Source: Massilia atriviolacea
GTDB taxonomy: Bacteria > Pseudomonadota > Gammaproteobacteria > Burkholderiales > Burkholderiaceae_D
Assembly: GCF_003953935.1 (NCBI RefSeq)
Contig: NZ_RXLQ01000006.1
Coordinates: 124,001-188,000 of the forward strand
Length of the DNA stretch: 64,000 nt
Direction: 5' to 3'
The notes below the pieces were generated by a model. That model ran no database searches, was not told the origin of the DNA, and worked only from the letters and a program-made list of their open reading frames with translations. Made by a program: the position numbers and the translations under genes. This document shows positions 16,759 to 25,835 of the stretch, one piece after another; position 1 is the first letter of the stretch, and each line of letters starts with the position of its first letter.

Positions 16759-17931
16759 ATGTCCACCACTTTTGGCCCGATCGAAGCGCAGGCCTACATC
16801 CATAAATTGCTGACCGTAATGCACCATCAGGGCGGCTCGGACTTGTTCATTTCGGCCGATTTCCCGCCGAGCATGAAGTTCCAGGGCGCGATGAAACCGA
16901 TGAGCCAGCAAAAGCTGACCGGCGACGTGACCCGCGCGCTGGCGCTGTCCTTGATGAACGACAAGCAGCGCAATGAGTTTGAGAAGGAAATGGAATGTAA
17001 CTTTGCCATTTCCCTGCCCAATGTGTGTCGTTTCCGCGTCAATGTCTATGTACAGCAGCAGTGCGTGGCGATGGTGGTGCGGACGATCGCGTCCGAAATC
17101 CCGAATTTCGAAAAGCTGGACCTGCCGGAAGTGCTGAAAGACGTCGTCATGACCAAGCGCGGCCTGGTGCTGGTGGTCGGCGGCACCGGTTCGGGCAAGT
17201 CGACCACGCTGGCGGCGATGATCGATTACCGCAACGCCAATTCGGCGGGGCATATCATTACGGTAGAAGACCCGGTGGAGTACGTCCACAAGAACAAGAA
17301 CTGCCTGATTACCCACCGCGAAGTGGGGGTGGACACGCACTCCTGGCACGCGGCGCTGAAAAACACGCTGCGCCAGGCGCCGGACGTGATCCTGATCGGC
17401 GAGATCCGCGATACCGAAACCATGGAACACGCGATCGCCTTCGCCGAAACCGGCCACCTGTGCCTGGGCACCCTGCATGCCAACAATTCGAACCAGACCA
17501 TGGACCGGATCATCAACTTCTTCCCGGAAGAGCGGCGCAACCAGCTGCTGATGGACCTGTCGTCGAACCTGCGCGCGATCGTCTCGCAGCGGCTGGTGCG
17601 CACGGAGGATGGCAAGGGGCGCAAGGCCGCCATCGAGATCTTGCTCAATACGGCGACCATCAGCGAGATGATCCTGAAGGGGAACTTCCAGTCGATCAAG
17701 GAGATCATGCACAAGTCGCGCGAACTGGGCATGTGCACCTTCGACCAGGCGCTGTACGAGTTGTACAACCGCGGCCAGATCGGCTACGACGAAGCGATCC
17801 GCAACGCCGATTCGGCCAACGGCCTGCGCCTGCAGATCAAGCTGCGCGGCGACCGCAAGGAACCGGGCGGCGCGGTGGGGGCGAAGTCGAACGACCTGTC
17901 GATGGCGATGGATGAGGAAGAGGAAGAATAA
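16759..17931 (+). CDS. PilT/PilU-family ATPase, third paralogue
   Basis: A 390-residue pilus-type ATPase, closer to the PilU than the PilT of this window. Walker A is GGTGSGKSTT (residues 141-150), with VEDPVEYVHKNKNC, ILIGEIRDTETMEHA and GHLCLGTLHANNSNQ. The C-terminal tail is longer than in PilT and ends in a very acidic DEEEEE run. It stands alone, divergent from oxyR, and is not next to other pil genes. It is a probable accessory retraction motor. Whether it acts on type IV pili or on another fibre is unknown. Confidence 0.88.
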   Translation: MSTTFGPIEAQAYIHKLLTVMHHQGGSDLFISADFPPSMKFQGAMKPMSQQKLTGDVTRALALSLMNDKQRNEFEKEMECNFAISLPNVCRFRVNVYVQQQCVAMVVRTIASEIPNFEKLDLPEVLKDVVMTKRGLVLVVGGTGSGKSTTLAAMIDYRNANSAGHIITVEDPVEYVHKNKNCLITHREVGVDTHSWHAALKNTLRQAPDVILIGEIRDTETMEHAIAFAETGHLCLGTLHANNSNQTMDRIINFFPEERRNQLLMDLSSNLRAIVSQRLVRTEDGKGRKAAIEILLNTATISEMILKGNFQSIKEIMHKSRELGMCTFDQALYELYNRGQIGYDEAIRNADSANGLRLQIKLRGDRKEPGGAVGAKSNDLSMAMDEEEEE

Positions 17932-18000
17932 TCCCAACACCGTTCGCCGCCACTAACCGCGTCGTTCCCGCGCCTGCCGCGTCGTTCCCGCTCCTACCTT

Positions 18001-18077
18001 GTCGTTCCCGCGCAGGCGGGAACCCAAGTTGCTCGTTTAGCAAAGAGCACTTGGGTTGCCGCCTGCGCGGGAACGAC
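18001..18077. repeat. Long inverted repeat with GTCGTTCCCGC core
   Basis: Two identical 17-bp arms (GTCGTTCCCGCGCAGGC and its complement) enclose inner arms AACCCAAGT/ACTTGGGTT and a small loop. Two further direct copies of CGTCGTTCCCGC precede it, at about 17,961 and 17,979. It is a REP- or MITE-like hairpin, related to the one downstream of ubiA, and could also terminate the upstream ATPase message. Confidence 0.7.
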
Positions 18078-18107
18078 GGAGCTGGCGAAATTGGCTAATA
18101 CAGTACC

Positions 18108-18590
18108 TTGGACCCCATGCCCGACTTCGAAAACAAAATCTGCACCCGCCCCGACCTCGCCGCCCGCGTCGCCGCCCTCCCCAAACCGGTGGTGCTGACC
18201 AACGGCGTGTTCGACATCCTGCACCGCGGCCATGTGACCTACCTGGCGCAGGCGCGCGCGCTGGGCGCCTCGCTGGTGGTCGCCGCCAACACCGATGCCT
18301 CGGTCAAGCGCCTCGGCAAAGGCGACGACCGTCCCCTCAACAACGCCGCCGACCGCATGGCCGTGCTGGCCGCGCTGGAATCGGTCAGCCTGGTGGTCGA
18401 CTTCGACGAAGACACCGCCCTCGAGGTGGTGCTCGAAGCGCGCCCCGAGATCTATGCCAAGGGCGGCGACTACGACATGCAGGCCATCCCCGAAGGCCGG
18501 GCCGTGCTGGCCTACGGCGGCCGGGCGGTCGCCATCGATTTCGAACACGACCGCTCGACCACCAAGCTGCTGTCGAAAATCCGCACGTAA
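18108..18590 (+). CDS. rfaE2: D-glycero-beta-D-manno-heptose 1-phosphate adenylyltransferase
   Basis: A 160-residue nucleotidyltransferase of the cytidylyltransferase-like fold, corresponding to the C-terminal half of HldE. It activates heptose-1-phosphate to ADP-heptose for the lipopolysaccharide inner core. It has the signature NGVFDILHRGHVTYL with the HxGH catalytic motif, then KRLGKGDDRPLNN, YAKGGDYD and STTKLLSKIR. A start three codons later (MPDF) is an alternative. It is a stand-alone adenylyltransferase without the kinase domain, as is usual in betaproteobacteria. Confidence 0.93.
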   Translation: MDPMPDFENKICTRPDLAARVAALPKPVVLTNGVFDILHRGHVTYLAQARALGASLVVAANTDASVKRLGKGDDRPLNNAADRMAVLAALESVSLVVDFDEDTALEVVLEARPEIYAKGGDYDMQAIPEGRAVLAYGGRAVAIDFEHDRSTTKLLSKIRT

Positions 18591-18604
18591 GCAAGGAGCC
18601 TCGC

Positions 18605-19651
18605 ATGGGTGGAAACGCCATGAAACACGTCGGCGTCACCCGCCAGCCGGCCGCCGCTTACCAGGCCATCACCGCCGCCGTCATCGACAGGCTGCGCGCG
18701 CTGTTTCCCGGCATCGGCTGCCAGCCGATCCTCGCCTACGGCAGCAAGGAGTCCTTCGGCGACAGCGACATCCTGATCGAATCGACCCGCCTGCCGCCCG
18801 ACTGGATCGAGGAGGTCAGGGCAGCCTTTGCGCCGCAGGACCTGATCGTCAACGGCGCTGTGGTCTCGTTCGATTTCCGCGCGATGCAGATCGACCTGAT
18901 CGCCACCCCCGCCGACGAAATGGCGTTTGCCGCCTCCTACTACGCCTTCAACGACCTGGGCAACCTGATGGGCCGCATCGCCCATAAAATGGGCCTCAAG
19001 TACGGCCACGACGGCCTGTGGACGCTCTTGCGCGACAAGGACCAGGTGTTCGCCGAGATCCTGATCACGCGCGACGTCGCCAAAACCTTCGCCCTGCTCG
19101 GCTACGACCACGCGCGCTACCTGCAAGGCTTCGACACCCTCGGCGACGTGTTCGCATTCGCCGCCTCGACCCCGTATTTTCACCGCCAGATCTACCTGCT
19201 CGACAACCGCAACGCCGCCAGCCGCGTGCGCGATGCCAAGCGGCCTTCGTACACCGCGTTCCTGAAATGGATCGACGACAAACCGGAACTGGACCGCTAC
19301 CACTGGTCGGCCTGGGATGGCGGACGCGCGTCGCCCGAACGCGATGCCGAACGGGCCGATTGGGAACAGCGCATTTTTAACGATATCTTCCCCGAGGCGC
19401 GTCCCCGCTACCTCGCGGCGATCGACCGGCACGACACCCACAAGCGCGCCAAGCTTGTGTGGAACGGCGCCATCGTGGCCGCGCACACCGGCTACCAGGG
19501 CAGGGAACTGGGCGACTTCATGAGCGCTTGCCGCGCCAGCTTCCTGGACGCGCCGCACGATGCGGCGCTGTCGTTCGAGCAGTGGGTGCTCACACTCGGC
19601 CCCGGCGACCTCGCCGGCCGCCTGCGCGCGTACCAGGCCAGCTGGCGTTAA
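18605..19651 (+). CDS. Probable nucleotidyltransferase-fold protein of unknown substrate
   Basis: A 348-residue protein with an AAGGAG site eight bases before its ATG. Residues 43-60 read LAYGSKESFGDSDILIES, a polymerase-beta-like signature (GS at 46-47, acidic pair D53/D55). A third acidic residue, D97, lies in RAMQIDLIAT. The C-terminal two thirds are helical and not recognised; they include LLRDKDQVFAEILIT and DRYHWSAWDGG. The stop codon shares bases with that of the convergent TPR gene. Fold assignment rests on motif reading only; substrate is unknown. Confidence 0.6.
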   Translation: MGGNAMKHVGVTRQPAAAYQAITAAVIDRLRALFPGIGCQPILAYGSKESFGDSDILIESTRLPPDWIEEVRAAFAPQDLIVNGAVVSFDFRAMQIDLIATPADEMAFAASYYAFNDLGNLMGRIAHKMGLKYGHDGLWTLLRDKDQVFAEILITRDVAKTFALLGYDHARYLQGFDTLGDVFAFAASTPYFHRQIYLLDNRNAASRVRDAKRPSYTAFLKWIDDKPELDRYHWSAWDGGRASPERDAERADWEQRIFNDIFPEARPRYLAAIDRHDTHKRAKLVWNGAIVAAHTGYQGRELGDFMSACRASFLDAPHDAALSFEQWVLTLGPGDLAGRLRAYQASWR

Positions 19652-21537
19652 TCGCGCGCCTGGCCGTCTTCGATTTCCTGCAGCTTGCGGCGCAGTTCTT
19701 CGCGCTCCTCATCGCGCAGCGAGGGAATCTCCAGCCACTGCTGGTACAGCAGCGCGACCCAGTCCCAATGGCCGACCTGGGGAATGTGAGGTTCCATCCG
19801 TTCGAACTGGCGCACGATATCGGTGGTGCAGGCCGGCTCCTGCGCGGCGATCCAGGCCAGCACGCGGATCGCCGCGCAGGTGCTCCAGTCCATCGGCCCG
19901 AACAGGACCGACAGCAGCGCGCGGCGCCGCGCCGATCCTTCCCAGCCGCCGTCGACCTGGCCGGCCACCTGCGCCGCCGCCAGCTGCACGCGCGGCAGCC
20001 ATGCGAGCGCGCTCACGCCCTGCGGCAGCGGCGGCGGATGCACCATCACCGCCAGCATGTCGCGCACATGGCGCGCGCCGAATCTTGCCGCCGCATGGCT
20101 GGCCTGGGCCCAGTTCGCGTGCGGCAGGTAGGGCTGCTGCGCCAGCGCCGCGATGGCATCGCGCACCGCAGCGTCGGGCGCCGCCAGGGCCGGACGCGGC
20201 ACGCTGCCGTCGTATGCCCACAGCGGATAATCGACCGGCGCCAGCGCCAGGCGCGGGTCGACCGCCGGCAGGGCGCCGCTGTCCATCTCCAGCCGCGCCA
20301 GCCGATTGTGCGCCGCCAATTCCAGCGCGAGCGCCAGCTGGTTGCTGGGCGCTTCCAGCGAACTGACGCCGATCCTGATCGTGCGCGCTTGGCCGCCGTC
20401 GTTTTTCAGCCAGTCCTCGCGCAGCTGGCGCAGCAGGTTGGCGGTGGCGTCCGACGATTGCGGCAGCCGTCCGCGCTCGCGAAATACCAGCTGGTGCGCG
20501 CGGTTGTCGCCGCCGCGCATCGCTTCCCACAAGCGCGCCATCCACGCTTCGTCGCCATCGAGCTTGTAGCGGCAGTACCATGCCGAGGCCTGCGCCCACG
20601 CCTGTTCGCCCTCGCAGGCCAGCACGGCGTCGTACCAGGCCAGCGCCTTTTGCCAGTCGCCTTCCTCGAAACGGGTGTCGCCCGCTTCCAGCCTGGGCGT
20701 GATGTCGGCCGGGTCGAAGCTGCCGGCGCGGACGAACGCCTGCTCGGATTCGTCGTAGCGCCCCATGCAGCGCAGCAGCAGCCCGATGGCGCTGGCCTGC
20801 TCGGCGGAGGCGGCCTTGCCGATCGGCCCCGTGACCGCCAGCGCGGCCTCGAAATTGCCGGCCTTGCGGTGCAGGCCGGCGCGCACCAGCAGCAGCAGCG
20901 GCGATGCCGCATACGCGGCGCTGGCGCGGTCCGCCACGCGCGCCCAGCGCTCCACAAAGCGCACGGTAGCGGCCGGGGATTCGTGGGCTTCTTCGACGCT
21001 GTTGAGCACCGTCGCCAGCAATTGCATCACGGTCGCTTGGTCGACGCCGGCCAGCGCGCCTTCCTGCTCGACCCAGTCGAGCGCCCAGGCGTGCAGCCAG
21101 GCCGCGCTGCGCTGCGCACGCGCGACCTGCAGCAGCAGGTCGACCGCCTCCATCGTCTTGCCCTGGCGCTGCCAGAACCAGGCGCGCAAGGCTTCGCTGT
21201 GGGCAAAGCGCTGCTCGCCGGCCGGCAGTAGAAGGTCGACATCGCCGCCGGCCGCATCCAGATAGCGCGCGGCCAGGGCCTGCCACGCGGCGCGGCGCGG
21301 ATCGGCCGCCAGCAGGCTGGCCAGATGCGCCGCTCCGTGCGCGAGATCGGCGCCGCTGTCGAGGCTCGTGCGGGCGAGGAACAGATGGAATTCGGGCGTG
21401 CCTTCGCGCAGGACCGGCGCCTGGCCTGCGGCGGGATCAATGCCGGCGGTGGCTGGCGCCGGCAAGCTTGCCTGCGCCTGCGCGGCGTCTTCCTGCTTGC
21501 CCGGCGCCTGGCCGGTGAGCTTTTTAAACCAATTCAT
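19648..21537 (-). CDS. Large TPR-rich protein of unknown function
   Basis: A 629-residue, Ala/Leu/Trp-rich helical protein beginning MNWFKKLTGQ. Repeating helix pairs of TPR type run across about residues 50-340, for example GRYDESEQAFVRAGSFDPAD and EEGDWQKALAWYDAVLACEG. The C-terminal half has a different composition and may be a separate helical domain. The extreme C-terminus is charged (EEREELRRKLQEIEDG). There is no signal peptide. It is convergent with the nucleotidyltransferase-like gene, with four bases of stop-codon overlap. Partner and role are unknown. Confidence 0.7.
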   Translation of the reverse strand: MNWFKKLTGQAPGKQEDAAQAQASLPAPATAGIDPAAGQAPVLREGTPEFHLFLARTSLDSGADLAHGAAHLASLLAADPRRAAWQALAARYLDAAGGDVDLLLPAGEQRFAHSEALRAWFWQRQGKTMEAVDLLLQVARAQRSAAWLHAWALDWVEQEGALAGVDQATVMQLLATVLNSVEEAHESPAATVRFVERWARVADRASAAYAASPLLLLVRAGLHRKAGNFEAALAVTGPIGKAASAEQASAIGLLLRCMGRYDESEQAFVRAGSFDPADITPRLEAGDTRFEEGDWQKALAWYDAVLACEGEQAWAQASAWYCRYKLDGDEAWMARLWEAMRGGDNRAHQLVFRERGRLPQSSDATANLLRQLREDWLKNDGGQARTIRIGVSSLEAPSNQLALALELAAHNRLARLEMDSGALPAVDPRLALAPVDYPLWAYDGSVPRPALAAPDAAVRDAIAALAQQPYLPHANWAQASHAAARFGARHVRDMLAVMVHPPPLPQGVSALAWLPRVQLAAAQVAGQVDGGWEGSARRRALLSVLFGPMDWSTCAAIRVLAWIAAQEPACTTDIVRQFERMEPHIPQVGHWDWVALLYQQWLEIPSLRDEEREELRRKLQEIEDGQARD

Positions 21538-21640
21538 GTTGTCGGGTCCTGCTGTCGATGGGGCGCGCCGGCGCGCCGGTTGTTTACCGCTGGCGATATC
21601 TTATAGAATACCTGCGAACCGACTCCACTTTCCCGCTACC

Positions 21641-22162
21641 ATGAAGATATCGACATCTGTTTTTTTCGGCGTCATCTCCTTGTGTCTTGCCAGCGCGTCC
21701 AGCGCTGCCGACCTGCCCGACCTCGAAGCCGGCCTTGCCAGCGCCATGAAATACGACAAGGCGGCCGAAAAGCGCGCCGGCACCTCCGGCAAGGCGATCC
21801 AGGCGTACATGAAAGCCGGCTACGTCAACCCGCGTCCGAACATGCGTGCCGATTACAACGATTACTACCTGGTCAATAAACCGGCCACCTTCCTTGGTTA
21901 TCCGCTGGTCGTGATCGAAGAAGAGTACATGACGCGCTATGTCGGTTGCTGCGTGAGTGAAGGGCTGGGGGTGACGGTCAGCGTGACAGGCAACACCGCA
22001 GCGCTGCAAAAATTCGCCAAGCTTAATTACTGCAGGGTGGAAGAGAAAACCGACCCCGGCGCCGAACTGCAAGAACTGGGCATCAAGAATGCGCTGCCCA
22101 AAGGGCGCTATGCGAGCCTGAGCTGTCGCGACCGCGACGCCTTGAGCTACGACGCAAAATGA
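21641..22162 (+). CDS. Exported hypothetical protein
   Basis: A 173-residue protein with a clear N-terminal signal peptide (MKISTSVFFGVISLCLASAS, cleavage near SSAADL). The mature domain contains LVIEEEYMTRYVGCCVSEGLG and two further cysteines (NYCRVEE, SLSCRDRD), so one or two disulfides are plausible. The family is not recognised. Its stop overlaps the start of the HD-domain gene by four bases, so the two are co-translated. Confidence 0.65.
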   Translation: MKISTSVFFGVISLCLASASSAADLPDLEAGLASAMKYDKAAEKRAGTSGKAIQAYMKAGYVNPRPNMRADYNDYYLVNKPATFLGYPLVVIEEEYMTRYVGCCVSEGLGVTVSVTGNTAALQKFAKLNYCRVEEKTDPGAELQELGIKNALPKGRYASLSCRDRDALSYDAK

Positions 22163-22728
22163 GCGGTCCGGCGGCAGCGGGCGCTCAATCCGGCGGGCCA
22201 GACAGCGTCTTGCGCGACCGCGCCAATGCCGCCGCCATGCTGCGCGCGCTTGGCGCCAGCGAACGCCTGCTGCGTCACCTGCAACTGGTCGGGGAAGCGG
22301 CCGATGCGCTCATGGCCGTCTACAGCGGCCTGCAATTGCACTTCGACGCGCGCCTGATCGAGCTTGGGGTGGCGCTGCACGATGCCGGTAAAATCGTCCA
22401 TCCCGAAGAACTCGACGGACCCGGATCGCGCCACGAGCCGGCCGGCCAGGCCCTGATGCTGGCCAACGGCGTGCCGCCGGCGCTGGCGCGCTGCTGCGTC
22501 TCGCACGCGGCATGGCAGGACCCGGGGAACTCGTTCGAGGAATTGTCGGTCGCGCTGGCCGACAAGCTATGGAAGGGCAAGCGCGAAGAAGCGCTGGAAC
22601 TGCTGGTGATCGACATGGCCGCCGCCCAGCGCGGCCAGGCGCGCTGGGACGTGTTCACCACGCTCGATTCGGCGTTCGAAGACATTGCCGCCAGCGGCAG
22701 CGAACGCCTGCGGCATAGTATCGTCTGA
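22159..22728 (+). CDS. HD-domain phosphohydrolase-like protein
   Basis: A 189-residue protein with an HD-type metal site: H40, then H74-D75 in LGVALHDAGKIVHPEEL, and H92 in SRHEPAG. The family hydrolyses phosphate esters of nucleotides or small molecules. A HEPAGQALMLANGVPPALA segment matches the helix after the metal site. There is no membrane segment. It is translationally coupled to the exported protein upstream. Substrate is unknown. Confidence 0.75.
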   Translation: MSGPAAAGAQSGGPDSVLRDRANAAAMLRALGASERLLRHLQLVGEAADALMAVYSGLQLHFDARLIELGVALHDAGKIVHPEELDGPGSRHEPAGQALMLANGVPPALARCCVSHAAWQDPGNSFEELSVALADKLWKGKREEALELLVIDMAAAQRGQARWDVFTTLDSAFEDIAASGSERLRHSIV

Positions 22729-22780
22729 CGCAGGTGCGCTGGCTGTCGCAAGACTGCCGGGCCGCGCCCCCTGCAAAAAC

Positions 22781-23623
22781 TCAGCCAGCCCGCTTGCGGC
22801 GCGCCATGCCGGCCACCAGGGCCAGGCCGGCCAACATCATCCCGTAGGTCGCCGGTTCCGGCACCGGGCTGGTCGCTGGCGTGTTGTCGAGCGCATTGAC
22901 TTCGGACCACAAGCCGATCGACAGCTTCAGATTGTACGCCGTCGCGGCCGTGTTATCGAACATGATCCACAAGCGTTCGCTTGTCGAGTACGAGAGGCCG
23001 CTGTCGTCCGAGATCGAGAACTTGAACTCGGTGCTGGAATTCGGGTACCAGCTCGACAGGAGGCCGTCGAAGCCCATGCTGGCCATGACCTTGGAGCTTT
23101 CTGCCATTAACTCTGTGCTTTTGATCGATCTTGCTACACTGGCATTGACGTCGGCAAAGAACTTCACTTGCGTGCCGGGCGAGAGGACGAATTCTTCGAT
23201 CATCATGGAACTCGACGCGATCGCCGTGCGGCCATGGCCGGCAAGACGCGTGGTCGACGCGTCTGCGCGCAGGTCCAGGCTCTGGAAATCGGTGCCGCTG
23301 ACGGTCGACGCCACGGTGGTCCCGGGGACGGCAATGTTGACGTCGAGCGGGCGGCTATACAGCGAGCGCGTCCTGTCCTTGTCGATTTCCTGCACTTGCT
23401 CGGGGCCGCTCTGGCGGAAATCGCCATACGCGGTCGTGCCCTGCGGATGGGGGTAGCCGGGCTTGACGATCGAGAGCGATGGTGCAATGCCGTCGTTCGG
23501 CAGCAGGTCCACCAGCGTGTACGAGAAATTGTTCAATGTGCCCGATGCGCTCACTTGCGCGCTGGCGGACAGCGGGACGGCGAGCGTTGCGCTCAATGCC
23601 AGCGTGGCAAAAATTGTCTTCAT
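22781..23623 (-). CDS. PEP-CTERM sorted exported protein A
   Basis: A 280-residue secreted protein with an N-terminal signal peptide (ending SASAQV) and a C-terminal PEP-CTERM tail: VPEPATYGMML, a hydrophobic helix, then RRKRAG. Such tails are cut by exosortase/EpsH systems during export of exopolysaccharide-associated proteins. The body is Ser/Thr-rich. It starts NNFSYTLVDLLPNDGI and is clearly paralogous to the next gene, which has TNFSYTLIDLLPDDGI at the same place. No exosortase gene is in this window. Confidence 0.9.
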   Translation of the reverse strand: MKTIFATLALSATLAVPLSASAQVSASGTLNNFSYTLVDLLPNDGIAPSLSIVKPGYPHPQGTTAYGDFRQSGPEQVQEIDKDRTRSLYSRPLDVNIAVPGTTVASTVSGTDFQSLDLRADASTTRLAGHGRTAIASSSMMIEEFVLSPGTQVKFFADVNASVARSIKSTELMAESSKVMASMGFDGLLSSWYPNSSTEFKFSISDDSGLSYSTSERLWIMFDNTAATAYNLKLSIGLWSEVNALDNTPATSPVPEPATYGMMLAGLALVAGMARRKRAG

Positions 23624-23737
23624 GGATATCCTGGGTTCATGTTAAGTGTGTCTTGCATGGAAAGCGGCAAAACCAGTGCTGCCGGCAGCCGCATCCAGCG
23701 ATAGGCCGCACCGGCCGCGCCAGCGGCTGGCCGACGG

Positions 23738-24592
23738 TTATTGGTCCTGGGCCTTGCGGCGGCGGACTGCTCCTGCGACCAGGGCCAGTCCGGCCGCCAG
23801 CATGGCCGTTGTGGCCGGCTCGGGCACGGCGCTTGCTGCCTGCGCGTCATACGCGGATTGCAGGGACGAGCCCGTGAAGATTTCCAGATGCAGCTTCGCC
23901 GCAGACGCCGAGCTGTTGCCGAGCGTGAGCGACATGCGTTCACTGGCGGACATCGTCGCCGGAGGAGCATCGGCGAAAGACAGGTTCGATGCGGCCAGAT
24001 TGATCGATGTCGAATCGTAGCCAAACCCATCGCTTCTCAGCATGAAGGAAGCTTCCGCGTTTGCCAAATCGCGGTACGCGCTGCCTTTCGGTTCCGTGGT
24101 CGTGGCGCTGCCGTTGAAGTCTGCGAAAAACGACACCTGCGTTCCGGGCGACAGCACAAATTCGAGGATTTCGGAACGGGCGTACGTGGAGGCCGAGCGG
24201 AATGCCTCAGGGGCGCCGGTCGTGGACACATTTGTGTGGAATTGCAATGCGCCGAAATTGGACCCCGTCACGCTGGCGTTTGCGGCGCCGGCAGGTGCGC
24301 CGAGCTTCACGTCGAGGTTGCGGTTATAGCGCGTCGTTATTTGCGTGCGGCTGTCTTCGAACTCCGGTTCGTTCGTACGCCTTTGCATGATCGAACCGTA
24401 GACACTGGAGCCGCCGGCATACCCGACGGGCGCGACGATGCTGAGCGACGGCGTGATGCCATCATCGGGCAACAGGTCGATCAGGGTGTACGAAAAATTG
24501 GTCAGGCTGGCTTCGGCGTGAACCTGTGCGTGGGCCAACAGCGGTGACGCCAGCGTGGCTGCGAAGAGCACGCCTACGGCGAATTTATTCAT
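23738..24592 (-). CDS. PEP-CTERM sorted exported protein B (paralogue of A)
   Basis: A 284-residue secreted protein beginning MNKFAVGVLFAATLASP; a longer in-frame start exists but precedes the signal peptide. The C-terminal PEP-CTERM tail is VPEPATTAMLAAGLALVAG followed by RRRKAQDQ. Shared blocks with protein A include the N-terminal SYTLIDLL region and EFVLSPGTQVSFFADFN near the middle, showing a tandem duplication. About 110 bases separate the two genes. It is likely surface- or matrix-localised; function is unknown. Confidence 0.9.
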   Translation of the reverse strand: MNKFAVGVLFAATLASPLLAHAQVHAEASLTNFSYTLIDLLPDDGITPSLSIVAPVGYAGGSSVYGSIMQRRTNEPEFEDSRTQITTRYNRNLDVKLGAPAGAANASVTGSNFGALQFHTNVSTTGAPEAFRSASTYARSEILEFVLSPGTQVSFFADFNGSATTTEPKGSAYRDLANAEASFMLRSDGFGYDSTSINLAASNLSFADAPPATMSASERMSLTLGNSSASAAKLHLEIFTGSSLQSAYDAQAASAVPEPATTAMLAAGLALVAGAVRRRKAQDQ

Positions 24593-24779
24593 GGATGGGC
24601 CTTGAAGGAATTGCAAGATTATCGGAAATGACAATATAGCAGCGCCCTGCGCGCACACACGAATTTGTTGCAAATTTTACACATTATCACGTGCATCCGA
24701 CGCCAGGCCGCGATGCCGCCGACCCGCTCGGCGCCAGGCGCCGGGGCCATCGAACCGGCGCAGCGTGGCTGCCCACGGC

Positions 24780-25793
24780 TTACGTCAGGCGCCGCACCGA
24801 CTCCCGCACCACCAGGCTCAATGCCGGCGGCGTCACCTTCACTTCGTCACGCCCGATCATCCCCAGCATCATGCTGCCGATGCAGGAGCCGACGTCGTAC
24901 AGCGGCTGGCGCACGGTCGTCAACGGCGGGGTGGTGTACATCGAACTATGCAGGTCGTCGAAACCGATGATGGAGACGTCTTCCGGCACCCGGATGCTGC
25001 GCCGGTACAAGGCCAGGCGCGCGCCGTAGGCGGACAGGTCGTTGGCCGCGAAGATGGCCGAAAAGCGCGCTCCCGAGGTGAGCAGCTGGTTGACCGCCTG
25101 CAGCCCGCCCGATTCCTGGAAGTCGCCCGCCACGATCAGGTCGGGATCGGGCTCGATGCGGTGTTTCGCCAGGGTGTCGCGGTAGCCGGCCAGGCGCGCG
25201 TGCGCGTCTTCCTGGTCGTCCGAACCGCGAATGAAGGCGATGCGCCGGTGGCCCTGTTCGATCAGCAGTTCCATCGCCTCGCAGGCGGCGCCGTAATTGT
25301 CGAGGAAAAAACCGAAAACCCGCTCGCCTTCGAGCTTGCGCCCGAACGCGACGATCGGCACGCGCTGCGAAAAATCGAGGATCTGGGTGTCGCTCATGTT
25401 CCCGGTCAGGATCACCACGCCGTCCACACGGCGTCCGATCAGCAGTTCGACCCGCTCGGCTTCTTCAAGCGCGTGCCAGTGCCCGCTCATGATCAGGAGC
25501 GCATAGCCGGCCGCCTTGACCGCGTCTTCGATGCCGACCATGGCGTCGTTGAAATAGCCCGACACCAGCGACTGCGTCAGCACGCCGATGGTGCGCGTGC
25601 TGCCCATTTTCAGGCCCTGCGCCACCAGGTTCGGCTTGTAGTTCAGGCGTTCGATGGCGTCTTCGATGCTGCGCCGCTTGGCGTCCGAGACCCTGGCCGT
25701 GCCGTTCATGAAGCGCGATGCCGTGGCCGGCGACACGCCGGCGGCGTGCGCCACCTGGTGCAGGGTGACCGCACCGCTGTCGTTATTTCTCAT
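24780..25793 (-). CDS. LacI-family regulator of the cellobiose locus
   Basis: A 337-residue LacI/GalR repressor. The N-terminal HTH is VTLHQVAHAAGVSPATASRF, with the hinge NYKPNLVAQGLK. The sugar-binding domain has the family pattern (TIGVLTQSLVSGYF, GVVILTGNM, SIIGFDDL). It lies directly downstream of the halogenase-like gene, which is divergent from the TonB receptor. The two palindromes at the receptor promoter are probable operators. The effector is likely a sugar such as cellobiose or glucose; this is inferred from context. Confidence 0.92.
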   Translation of the reverse strand: MRNNDSGAVTLHQVAHAAGVSPATASRFMNGTARVSDAKRRSIEDAIERLNYKPNLVAQGLKMGSTRTIGVLTQSLVSGYFNDAMVGIEDAVKAAGYALLIMSGHWHALEEAERVELLIGRRVDGVVILTGNMSDTQILDFSQRVPIVAFGRKLEGERVFGFFLDNYGAACEAMELLIEQGHRRIAFIRGSDDQEDAHARLAGYRDTLAKHRIEPDPDLIVAGDFQESGGLQAVNQLLTSGARFSAIFAANDLSAYGARLALYRRSIRVPEDVSIIGFDDLHSSMYTTPPLTTVRQPLYDVGSCIGSMMLGMIGRDEVKVTPPALSLVVRESVRRLT

Positions 25794-25835
25794 CGTGTGA
25801 TTCTCGTCGTGTGATTCTCGTGTTCCGATGCCGAT

